A stretch of 64,000 nt of DNA from Paraburkholderia sprentiae WSM5005 (GTDB lineage Bacteria; Pseudomonadota; Gammaproteobacteria; Burkholderiales; Burkholderiaceae), in contig NZ_CP017561.2 of NCBI RefSeq assembly GCF_001865575.2, positions 1,922,001 through 1,986,000 of the forward strand, given 5' to 3'. The notes under the pieces are model-generated. The model was not told the origin of the DNA. It did not search any database and worked only from the letters and a program-made list of their open reading frames with translations. The translations under genes and the position numbers were made by a program. The number at the start of each line of letters is the position of its first letter. Position 1 is the stretch's first letter. Shown here one piece after another: positions 16,840 through 24,643 of the stretch.

Positions 16840-18573
16840 GTGCTTTCATTCCTGCTGAAACTGCGCACCCGCGCCCAACGCCTTTTCCGCCTTTCCGAAG
16901 CCCACACGATGCTGGTCTGGTCGGTCGTGGTCGGCATTGCCGGCGCGTTCGCGACCATCGCGTTTCGCAACTGCATCCAACTGCTGCAACTGGCGATGAC
17001 CGGCCACTCCGGCAGCTTCGTCGAACTGGCGCGCAGCCTGCCGTGGACGATGCGCATCTGGGTGCCGGCCGTGGGCGGTCTGGCCGCCGGTATTTTTCTG
17101 CTGATCGCGCAGCGTCACGCCGACAGCACCCCGCACACCGACTACATGGAAGCCGTTGCGATCGGGGACGGCGTCGTGCCGGTGCGACTCAGCCTGTGGC
17201 GCAGCGTGTCGTCGCTGTTTACGATCGCGAGCGGCGGCTCGATCGGCCGCGAGGGTCCGATGGTGCAGCTCGCGGCGCTCGCGTCGTCGCTGATCGGCCG
17301 CTGGGTCCACTTCGATCCGCCACGGCTGCGCCTGCTGGTCGCGTGCGGCGCGGCGGCCGGTATCACTTCCGCGTACAGCGCGCCGATCGCGGGCGCGTTT
17401 TTCGTCACCGAGATCGTGCTCGGCTCGATCGCGATGGAAAACTTCGGGCCGGTTCTGGTCGCGGCGGTCGTCGCGAACATCACGATGCGCGAGTTCGCCG
17501 GTTACAAGCCGCCCTACGAGATGCCGGAGTTTCCGACCGTGACCGGTCCCGAGGTGCTGCTGTTCGTCGCGCTCGGCGCGCTGTGCGGCGCGGCCGCGCC
17601 GCAGTTCCTGCGGCTGCTCGATGCATCGAAGGCGGCATTTCGCAAACTGCCGGTGGCGCTGCCTGTGCGGCTCGCGCTCGGCGGTCTCGTGGTCGGCATC
17701 ATTTCGGTCGCGGAGCCCGAGGTGTGGGGCAACGGCTACAGCGTCGTGAACTCGATCCTGCATTCGCCGTGGACGTGGTCCGCGCTCGTGCTCGTGCTCG
17801 TCTGCAAGCTCGCGGCGACCGCGGCGACGGCCGGCTCCGGCGCGGTGGGCGGCGTGTTTACGCCGACGCTGTTCGTCGGCGCGGCGGTCGGCTCGCTGTT
17901 CGGCCAGGGCATGCACGCATTGTGGCCGCATGCGACCTCGGCCGCCTACGCGTATGCGATGGTCGGCATGGGCGCGTTCCTCGCGGGCGCGACCCAGGCG
18001 CCGCTGATGGCGATCCTGATGATCTTCGAGATGACGTTGAGCTATCAGGTCGTGCTGCCACTGATGCTGTCGTGCGTAGTCGCGTATTTCATCGCCCGCG
18101 CGATCGGCAAGACTTCGATGTACGAGATCACGCTGCGCCGCAATCGCGAGGAGCAGGAGCGCTCGCGTTTGCGCGCCACACAAATGCGCGAACTGATCCG
18201 TCCCGCGCAGACCGTGGTGCGGCCGAACGCGACGGTGCACGACATGACGCGCGTGTTCCTCGAATATCCGGTCAAGTATCTGTACGTCGCGAACGACTCC
18301 GGCGCGTTTCTCGGCGTGGTTGCGCTGAAGGACATCACGTCCGATCTGCTCGAGCGCCGCGACACGTCGATGAAGACCGCCGCCGATTATCTACAGCCGC
18401 ATTTCGACGTGCTGACGCCGGACATGTCGCTCGCCGTCGCGTTGCAGCACTTCCTGGCGTTTCAGGGCGAGCGGTTGCCCGTGATCGAAAGCACCGCGCA
18501 TCCGAAGCTCGCCGGCGTCGTCTACAAGACCTCGCTACTGGATGCGTACTTCCGTATGAATCCGTCGCGCTAG
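16840..18573 (+). CDS. ClC-family chloride channel/antiporter with CBS domains
   Basis: The product (577 residues from this GTG) has the ClC membrane core, including GREGP with the gating glutamate and GGVFTP in the third selectivity segment, then a cytosolic pair of CBS domains (VHDMTRVFLEYPVKYLYVAN and the LPVIE region). The first selectivity motif, GSGIP in most ClCs, appears as GDGVVP, so the chloride-coordinating serine is replaced. It is ClcB-like. Start uncertain: GTG at 16795 sits against a terminator hairpin, the GTG at 16840 gives a usual N-terminus; neither has a clear ribosome binding site. Confidence 0.88.
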   Translation: MLSFLLKLRTRAQRLFRLSEAHTMLVWSVVVGIAGAFATIAFRNCIQLLQLAMTGHSGSFVELARSLPWTMRIWVPAVGGLAAGIFLLIAQRHADSTPHTDYMEAVAIGDGVVPVRLSLWRSVSSLFTIASGGSIGREGPMVQLAALASSLIGRWVHFDPPRLRLLVACGAAAGITSAYSAPIAGAFFVTEIVLGSIAMENFGPVLVAAVVANITMREFAGYKPPYEMPEFPTVTGPEVLLFVALGALCGAAAPQFLRLLDASKAAFRKLPVALPVRLALGGLVVGIISVAEPEVWGNGYSVVNSILHSPWTWSALVLVLVCKLAATAATAGSGAVGGVFTPTLFVGAAVGSLFGQGMHALWPHATSAAYAYAMVGMGAFLAGATQAPLMAILMIFEMTLSYQVVLPLMLSCVVAYFIARAIGKTSMYEITLRRNREEQERSRLRATQMRELIRPAQTVVRPNATVHDMTRVFLEYPVKYLYVANDSGAFLGVVALKDITSDLLERRDTSMKTAADYLQPHFDVLTPDMSLAVALQHFLAFQGERLPVIESTAHPKLAGVVYKTSLLDAYFRMNPSR

Positions 18574-18610
18574 CGCCTTCGCCCAAGCTCCGCGGCCACC
18601 CTCTTTTCGC

Positions 18611-18639
18611 GCGGCGCGATGCAAAGCGCCGCAGATTTT
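18611..18639 (+). terminator. Intrinsic terminator after the ClC gene
   Basis: GCGGCGC (18611-18617) pairs with GCGCCGC (18626-18632), followed by AGATTTT. It lies 38 bp after the stop codon. Confidence 0.55.
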
Positions 18640-18733
18640 CTACAATGAACACACCGCCGGCCGCGGTTGCGGCCGGCACGCGTGAGCCCAGCAGGGGTGC
18701 AGCGACAGCGCCTGCCGCATCATCGGAGCGAAG

Positions 18734-20071
18734 ATGAGCGAACCGTCCCCGGAAGCCGTACGCCGCGATCAAGCCGGTTGGATTTTCGTGCATATCGAAG
18801 GCGAGCCGTACGATCGCGGCGAGCAGCACGGCCAGTTGCTCGCCGACGAAATCAGAAACGCGATCCGCACCGCGCGCTACCTCGCCAAATGGGACACGGG
18901 CGAGGAGTTCGACACCTTCGTCAACGCCGCGACGAGCCAGTTCGCGAGCAAGCTCGACACCGAATTCGCCGACGAAATCCAGGGGATCGCCGACGGCGCG
19001 AAGCTGCCGTTCGCCGAAGTGCTCGCGTGGAACGGCTACATGGATCTGCTGCAAAGCTGGTGGCCGACACACGCGGCGCAGCAGCGGCCGCAGTTGGGCG
19101 CGAAGCTGTGGCGCGGCCGGCGCGGTCACCACTGCAGTGCGTTCATCGCCACCGGCAATGCGACGCGCGACGGCCGCATCGTGATGGCGCACAACTCGTG
19201 GGACCGCTACGCGGCCGGCGACGCGTTCAACGTGGTATTCGACATCGTGCCCGATCGCGGCAACCGCATCCTGATGCAGGGCCTGCCGGGCTGCATTTCG
19301 AGCCTGACCGACTTCTGGGTTACGGCGGCCGGCCTGATGGTCACCGAAACGACGATCTCGAACTTCGCGGGCTACAACGCGGCCGGTGCGCCCGAGTTCT
19401 ATCGCTCGCGGCGCGCGTCGCAGTATGCGAACAGCATCAAGGAATGGTGCGACATGTTCTCGCTCGCGAACAACGGCGGCTACGCGAACAGCTGGCTGCT
19501 CGGCGACACGAAGACCGGCGAGATCGCGCGCTACGAACTCGGGCTGCACTATGCGGGCTTCGAGACCACGAAGGACGGTTTCTACAGCGGCTACAACACC
19601 GCGACGGACCTGAAGATCCGCAACCAGGAATGCATCGGCGAAGGCGAGGACTATACCGACGTGCGCAAGAACGGCGCGCGGCGTCTGCGCTTCATGCAGC
19701 TCGAGGACATGCATCGCGGCAGCATCGACGTCGAACTCGCGAAGCAGATGATCGCCGATCATCACGACGTCTATCTCGATCGCAACGACAACCCGTGCTC
19801 GCGCACGATCTGTGGGCATCTGGAGCTCGACGACGCGCGCTTTGGCGGCACCGATCACGGCCCGTTCAATCCGTGGGGCGCGAACGACGGCAAAGTGGTC
19901 GATAGCGACATGGCGCGCGAGATGGCGTTCACCGCGCGCTGGGGCCATCCGTGCGGCCGGCCGTTCGACGCGCAGGCGTTCATGAAGCGGCATCCGCAGT
20001 GGAACTGGCTGAACGGCTATATGCGCGACCGGCCGTCGTGGCCCTGGACGCGCTTCGAGGTGCTGCGCTAG
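18734..20071 (+). CDS. C45-family autoproteolytic acyltransferase/hydrolase-like protein
   Basis: A 445-residue protein of the N-terminal-nucleophile superfamily, related to phospholipase-B-like and acyl-CoA:6-aminopenicillanate acyltransferase proteins. HHCSAFIATG places a candidate nucleophile at Cys134, after a ~130-residue pro-region rich in acidic residues, and VMAHNSWDRY follows as the expected Asn-containing motif. Such enzymes cleave themselves before the cysteine and hydrolyse amide or ester bonds. No signal peptide is visible, so it is probably cytoplasmic. Substrate unknown; neighbours give no clue. Confidence 0.78.
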   Translation: MSEPSPEAVRRDQAGWIFVHIEGEPYDRGEQHGQLLADEIRNAIRTARYLAKWDTGEEFDTFVNAATSQFASKLDTEFADEIQGIADGAKLPFAEVLAWNGYMDLLQSWWPTHAAQQRPQLGAKLWRGRRGHHCSAFIATGNATRDGRIVMAHNSWDRYAAGDAFNVVFDIVPDRGNRILMQGLPGCISSLTDFWVTAAGLMVTETTISNFAGYNAAGAPEFYRSRRASQYANSIKEWCDMFSLANNGGYANSWLLGDTKTGEIARYELGLHYAGFETTKDGFYSGYNTATDLKIRNQECIGEGEDYTDVRKNGARRLRFMQLEDMHRGSIDVELAKQMIADHHDVYLDRNDNPCSRTICGHLELDDARFGGTDHGPFNPWGANDGKVVDSDMAREMAFTARWGHPCGRPFDAQAFMKRHPQWNWLNGYMRDRPSWPWTRFEVLR

Positions 20072-20288
20072 CGCATGACCGGACGCGCAGGCCCGTTCGT
20101 GCGATCGTGGAATCAACAATACGGTTTTGTCGCAAATGTGCGTGCTTTGCAGTATTTGCCATCTAAGATGCTAAAGGGCGTGAGCCGCGCAGCGCCACGC
20201 CATCGTCGGCTTGCACCGTCCTTTCGACGCGGGACGGCACAGGGTTTGCTCGATTGTCAGCGCCGCATGAGCTTTAGGAGGTCGGGCG

Positions 20289-20543
20289 ATGAAAACCTCG
20301 ACACTGTTAACCATGGTGACGCTGTCAGCCTCGTGCTTTGCCGCGCCGGTCCATACCGGGTCGGACAGCACGGATTCCACCACGCTTGCCCAACGCGCGA
20401 ACGCCGCGCCGGTCGCGCCGCCGGCCCCGGACGTCTCCAGCATCGACGCCAGCCGTCCGCAGCAATGGGACCACATTGCGCTGCCGAAGTCCCGCCATCT
20501 GGAGCGCAGCCTGACCGGGCAGCACGAGCATCTGACCACCTGA
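20289..20543 (+). CDS. Small exported protein of unknown function
   Basis: An 84-residue product with a clear signal peptide (MKTSTLLTMVTLSASCFAAP) and a short, proline/alanine- and histidine-containing mature part. TAGGAGGT just upstream is a near-perfect ribosome binding site and strongly supports translation. There is a cysteine in the signal peptide but no proper lipobox. I do not recognise a family. Confidence 0.65.
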   Translation: MKTSTLLTMVTLSASCFAAPVHTGSDSTDSTTLAQRANAAPVAPPAPDVSSIDASRPQQWDHIALPKSRHLERSLTGQHEHLTT

Positions 20544-20748
20544 GGGCGGCTGCAACGGCGAGTCATGGCGTGGCTGCGATGGCGCGCCGTCCGAATTCGC
20601 GCCGGCTGTCGTGACGGGCTGTCGTGACGATGACCCGGCGATGAGCGCCGGACTGCGTGAGACTGTGAGCAACTCATCGCGGCGCGGCGCTGGCTTGTCG
20701 CTGCGCCAATCGCAACCTGACCCACACCAGCACGACAGGAGCATGCGC

Positions 20749-20979
20749 ATGACGGCCTCGGACATTCCCGGCGAATCGATCGATCTGCAGATTGCCGATC
20801 TTCTCGCGGAAGTCAAATTCCCCACCAACAAGGATGCGCTCGTCGACGCGGCGCGCGAAGCCGGCGCGAGCAACGAGGTACTGGCGATGCTCGATGGCAT
20901 GCCGGAGCAGGATTACGTCGACATCGAATCGGTCACGCGCTTGATCGGCGGCAATTATGGCCCGGGCTTAGGGATCTAA
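20749..20979 (+). CDS. DUF2795-like small protein
   Basis: A 76-residue acidic protein with IADLLAEVKFPTNKDALVDAAREAGASNEVLAMLDGMPEQDY-type organisation (split here by short turns), which matches the DUF2795 pattern of small all-helical proteins. The ATG at 20749 is chosen because AGGAG lies eight bases upstream; the ATG at 20743 is too close to it. No enzymatic motif. Function unknown. Confidence 0.7.
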   Translation: MTASDIPGESIDLQIADLLAEVKFPTNKDALVDAAREAGASNEVLAMLDGMPEQDYVDIESVTRLIGGNYGPGLGI

Positions 20980-21010
20980 ACCCGCAATCCGACGCGCGTC
21001 ACCCCACTGA

Positions 21011-22078
21011 TCAGAACTGCGACGACGCCGCGATGCGGGTGCGCGGCACCCGTATCACACGGCGCGTCGTGCCGCCGCTTTCGAGCGCGTCACGGGCGAT
21101 CTCGCGCGCAGTCGGATCGCCGGACCCGCTTACCCGCGCCACCGCCCGCACCTGCACCGCGCCACGGGAAGTCGGCGCCGGCGCGCTTCCCGGCTGGAAA
21201 TGCTCGACCAGGTGGTCGATGAACGTCCGCACCTTCGCCGGCAGATGCAGCCGGCTCGGATAGGCAATCGTGATTTCGATGGGCGGCAGACTGTACGCGT
21301 CGAGCAGACGCACCAGCCGCCCCGCGGTCAGATCCCGCCCGATCAGATAGCTCGGCAGGATCGCCACGCCCATGCCCAGCAGTGCGAACTGCCGCAGCAT
21401 CTCGGCGTTGTTCGCCGCGATCGCGTTGGTCGGCCGCACCCGCACTTCCCGGTCCGGACCCTTGAACACCCGCTCCTCGCCGCCGCTCTGCTCGGTCGGC
21501 CGGCTTAGGCACGAATGCCTGAGTAGATCCTCGGGGCGCGTCGGCGTGCCGTGTTGCGCCAGATAGGCGGGTGTCGCGCAGACCGTCATGTAGCCGGTCG
21601 TCAGCCGCCGGGTCACGATGCTCGCGCTGCGCATGTGCCGCGCCACCAGGATGCCGACGTCGAAGCCCTCTTCGACGAGATCGACGTGGCGGTCGGCGAG
21701 CGTGACGTCGGGCATGACGTCCGGATAGCGCGCCGCGTATGACTGCACGACCGGCGCGAGGCTGTGCAGCCCGAACACGACCGGCGCGACGATACGCAGC
21801 GTGCCCACCGGCTCGTGATTGCGCGCCACCACCATCTGCTCGACGCCTTCGAGATCGGCGAGGATGTGGCGCACGCGCTCCAGATAGGTCGCCCCGGATT
21901 CGGTCAGCGATAGACGGCGCGTCGTGCGGTTCAGTAGTCGCGTGCCCAGCCGCGCTTCGAGATCCGCGACGTGCCGAGTGACGACCGCGGTGGACAGATC
22001 CAGCGCGCCTGCCGCGCCGACGAAACTGCCGAGGTCCGCCACCTTGACGAACACGCGCATCGACTGCAGTTGATTCAT
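21011..22078 (-). CDS. LysR-family regulator with C-terminal extension
   Basis: A 355-residue LysR protein of the CrgA/DmlR-like subgroup: helix-turn-helix in MNQLQSMRVFVKVADLGSF onward, NRTTRRLSLTESG wing, then the effector domain. A normal member ends near VRTFIDHLVEHF (about residue 300); here some 55 extra residues, rich in Arg, Ala and Ser, follow. The start at 22078 has AGGAG upstream; longer starts add arginine-rich sequence. No obvious target operon is adjacent, since the divergent neighbour is a small hypothetical gene. Confidence 0.87.
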   Translation of the reverse strand: MNQLQSMRVFVKVADLGSFVGAAGALDLSTAVVTRHVADLEARLGTRLLNRTTRRLSLTESGATYLERVRHILADLEGVEQMVVARNHEPVGTLRIVAPVVFGLHSLAPVVQSYAARYPDVMPDVTLADRHVDLVEEGFDVGILVARHMRSASIVTRRLTTGYMTVCATPAYLAQHGTPTRPEDLLRHSCLSRPTEQSGGEERVFKGPDREVRVRPTNAIAANNAEMLRQFALLGMGVAILPSYLIGRDLTAGRLVRLLDAYSLPPIEITIAYPSRLHLPAKVRTFIDHLVEHFQPGSAPAPTSRGAVQVRAVARVSGSGDPTAREIARDALESGGTTRRVIRVPRTRIAASSQF

Positions 22079-22349
22079 GGGACGACTCCTGCCTCGGTAA
22101 AGCCGGGCCGGCGCAACCCTTGCCGCCTGTGTCGACCCGCGCCGCATGGACGCGCGCGGGTTTGCCCAACGCAACCGATTCTAGCTATCGGACATGTCCC
22201 AACCCTGACCCGGACATGGCATTCCGGTCAGATTCGGCGCGGCGCAGCGATCGCGCCACTATTGCGACGTCTATTGTGGATTATGACTAGGTATAAACCC
22301 TAGCCCACTGGTAAGATGGCGGCCACAGGAAATCTCCGTTACACCCGCC

Positions 22350-22562
22350 ATGCCACATCGTTTTGACTTGCTGGAAAAAATCGCCTTTTCGCTGGTTTGC
22401 TGGTCGGCCGCCGCAAGTTCGGCCTATATCGGCTACGAGCGCTGCCCCGATATCAAGGTAGCTCTGCACGCCGGGGAAAAGATCCTCAGCGCCAGCGGGC
22501 AATACGCGTTCGCGTGTGCGGCGCCCGTCGCCGACGCCTGTGCGCAGCTGCCGACCGACTGA
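22350..22562 (+). CDS. Possible small membrane-associated protein
   Basis: A 70-residue frame with an N-terminal hydrophobic segment (LEKIAFSLVCWSAAASSAYIGY) and four cysteines. It sits alone between divergent LysR and a convergent TetR gene. There is no good ribosome binding site, only GGAAAT about 20 bp upstream. Codon use is less biased than in neighbours. It may be a real small protein or chance. Confidence 0.4.
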   Translation: MPHRFDLLEKIAFSLVCWSAAASSAYIGYERCPDIKVALHAGEKILSASGQYAFACAAPVADACAQLPTD

Positions 22563-22658
22563 GTTTTCCCGTTTTTGCCGTATCTGACGCGCGATCCGCC
22601 CGGCTCGCGCGCTCGCGCATTTGAGAATTTGCGCATCCAACGGGCTTGACGCCCAATC

Positions 22659-23276
22659 TCACGCATCGCGCCCGAACACCACGCGCGAGAAAAACCCCGC
22701 CAGCACCGTCTCGGCCATCTCCGCCGGCACATTCTGCGGATCGACCGTGTGGAAGAACTGCACGCCGTCGCACAGGCCCATCAGGCCGATCGCGAGTTGC
22801 TCGGGCGGCATCGACATCGGCGTGCCGACGCGCTCCGAGAACTCGCGCACATAGGCGCTCAATTGCTCGAGTTTCTCGTGCATGAATGCGTTGAAGCGCA
22901 GCCGGAAGCGCCCGTCGCGCACCGCGAGCAACTTCGCTTCGACCCACAGCAGAAAGCACTTGTTCTCGCGATGCAGCGAGCTGTAGTAGCGCAGCACGCG
23001 CGCCTCCATCTCCTCGCGCGATGCCGCGCTCTCGAAGATCGCCTGCAGGTCCGCCTGCATCGCTTCGTGATCGCGCCGCAATAGTTCCAGAAACAGCTCG
23101 CTCTTGCTGCGGAAATTCGAATAGAACGCGCCACGCGTATAGCCGGCCGCCGCCGCGATGTCTTCGACACTCGCCGCGACGAAGCCCTTCTTCATGAAAG
23201 TTGCCTGCGCGGCATCGAGCAGACGCTCCCGCGTCTGGTCCTTGCTCTGCTCTCTGGTCAGTCTTTGCCGTTTCAT
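22659..23276 (-). CDS. TetR-family repressor of the adjacent RND efflux operon
   Basis: A 205-residue TetR protein with a canonical N-terminal helix-turn-helix (ERLLDAAQATFMKKGF, then VEDIAAAAGYTRGAFYSNF at about residues 35-55) and an all-helical ligand domain. It is divergent from the efflux operon starting at 23462, and the shared 185-bp gap holds two inverted repeats. By analogy with AcrR/NalC-type pairs it should repress the pump and itself until a toxic ligand binds. Confidence 0.9.
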   Translation of the reverse strand: MKRQRLTREQSKDQTRERLLDAAQATFMKKGFVAASVEDIAAAAGYTRGAFYSNFRSKSELFLELLRRDHEAMQADLQAIFESAASREEMEARVLRYYSSLHRENKCFLLWVEAKLLAVRDGRFRLRFNAFMHEKLEQLSAYVREFSERVGTPMSMPPEQLAIGLMGLCDGVQFFHTVDPQNVPAEMAETVLAGFFSRVVFGRDA

Positions 23277-23319
23277 GCGCGCCAGTCTAGCACCGAAAAG
23301 AATTCAAATTCACGTCCAC

Positions 23320-23376
23320 ATTCAGATACATGAGTGTATTAGAATGCATCTCGTCATTCAAAGCCATACCTGTATG
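23320..23376. promoter_or_regulatory. Candidate TetR operators upstream of the RND operon
   Basis: Two inverted repeats lie in the divergent gap. The first, 23320-23345, has 11-bp arms ATTCAGATACA and TGTATTAGAAT around TGAG; nine of eleven positions pair. The second, 23365-23376, is CATACCTGTATG with 5-bp arms. Both share an ATAC/GTAT core, so they may be two sites of the same repressor. The gap is AT-rich compared with the surroundings. Confidence 0.6.
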
Positions 23377-23461
23377 CCAATAGCATGACGCGGCGTGCGG
23401 GTCTTCGCTGGCGGGCCGCGCGGCTTGCCGAGTTCGTTCGCTGTCTCCAGTTGGGGTAATT

Positions 23462-24643
23462 GTGAAGCGTCCCGGTTCTCCCGCATCGTCAGCGATGCGC
23501 CAGCAGTCTCCCCCATTCCTTCATCGCGGCATCTCCCGGCAAACCTGCGCGCTCGCGCTGGCGGCGGTTGTCGCGCTCGCGGCCTGCTCGAAGAAGGAAG
23601 CCGCGGCGCCCCCGCCGCGCCCGGTGGTCGCCCTTGCGGTCCATGCGGACGGCCACGCGCTGCAGGCGGCGTCGCTCCCCGGCGAAGTGCAGGCGCGCTA
23701 TTCCACGCCGCTGTCGTTTCGCGTCGCCGGCAAGATCATCGAGCGCCGGGTGCGGCTCGGCGACACGGTGAAGAGCGGTGAGGTCGTCGCCTTGCTCGAC
23801 CCGGCCGATGCACAGAAGAACGCAGCGAGCACGCAGGCGCAACTCGACGCCGCGCAGCACAACCTCGTCTATGCGCAGCAGCAGCTCGAGCGCGACAAGG
23901 CGCAGGCCAAAGAAAACCTGATCGCGCCGGCACAGCTCGAACAGACCACCAACGCCTACGCATCCGCGCTCGCGCAGCGCGATCAGGCGCAGCAGCAGGC
24001 GGCACTCGCGAAGAACCAGCTGCAATACACGACGCTCGTCGCCGGTCATGCGGGCGTCATCACGGCTGAACAGGCGGACACGGGCCAGAACGTGTCGGCG
24101 GGTCAGGCCGTCTACAACCTCGCGTGGAGCGGCGATGTCGACGTGCTATGCGACGTGCCCGAAAGCGCGCTTGCGGCCTTCGCCGTCGGCCAGCACGCGA
24201 GCGTCACGCTCGCTGCGCTGCCTGGCCGCAAGCTGAGTGCGCGCGTGCGCGAGCTGTCGCCGGCAGCCGATCCGCAAAGCCGCACGTGGCGCGCGCGTCT
24301 GACGCTGCTCGATGCCGGCGCCGACGTGCGCCTGGGCATGACCGCCGACGTCACGCCGGCCGTGCCGCTCGCCGCGGGGGCCGCGCGGCACGGCGTGTTC
24401 ACGCTGCCGGTCACCGCGCTGTTTCACGAGGGACGCGAGCCGGCCGTGTGGGTCGTGCGCGCCGCGGACAACACGCTCGAACTGCGTCGCGTGAGCGTCA
24501 CGCGCTACGACGAGCGCACCTTCGTCGTCAGCGATGGCCTGAAAGATGGCGAAAGCGTCGTGCTGCAAGGCGTGCACACCGTGAGCGCGGGCGAAAAAGT
24601 CCGCGCGATCGCGCCGCTGCATCCCGAGGACTTCGCTTCATGA
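23462..24643 (+). CDS. RND efflux periplasmic adaptor lipoprotein (MFP)
   Basis: A 393-residue membrane fusion protein. Lipobox ALAAC puts the lipidated cysteine at residue 42. It then has a barrel-sandwich hybrid domain split by a coiled-coil hairpin (QAQLDAAQHNLVYAQQQLERDKA), and beta-barrel and membrane-proximal domains. It links the inner-membrane RND pump to the outer-membrane channel. The GTG at 23462 is used; an ATG at 23495 is possible and would leave a shorter signal peptide. Its TGA overlaps the ATG of the pump gene (ATGA). Confidence 0.9.
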   Translation: MKRPGSPASSAMRQQSPPFLHRGISRQTCALALAAVVALAACSKKEAAAPPPRPVVALAVHADGHALQAASLPGEVQARYSTPLSFRVAGKIIERRVRLGDTVKSGEVVALLDPADAQKNAASTQAQLDAAQHNLVYAQQQLERDKAQAKENLIAPAQLEQTTNAYASALAQRDQAQQQAALAKNQLQYTTLVAGHAGVITAEQADTGQNVSAGQAVYNLAWSGDVDVLCDVPESALAAFAVGQHASVTLAALPGRKLSARVRELSPAADPQSRTWRARLTLLDAGADVRLGMTADVTPAVPLAAGAARHGVFTLPVTALFHEGREPAVWVVRAADNTLELRRVSVTRYDERTFVVSDGLKDGESVVLQGVHTVSAGEKVRAIAPLHPEDFAS

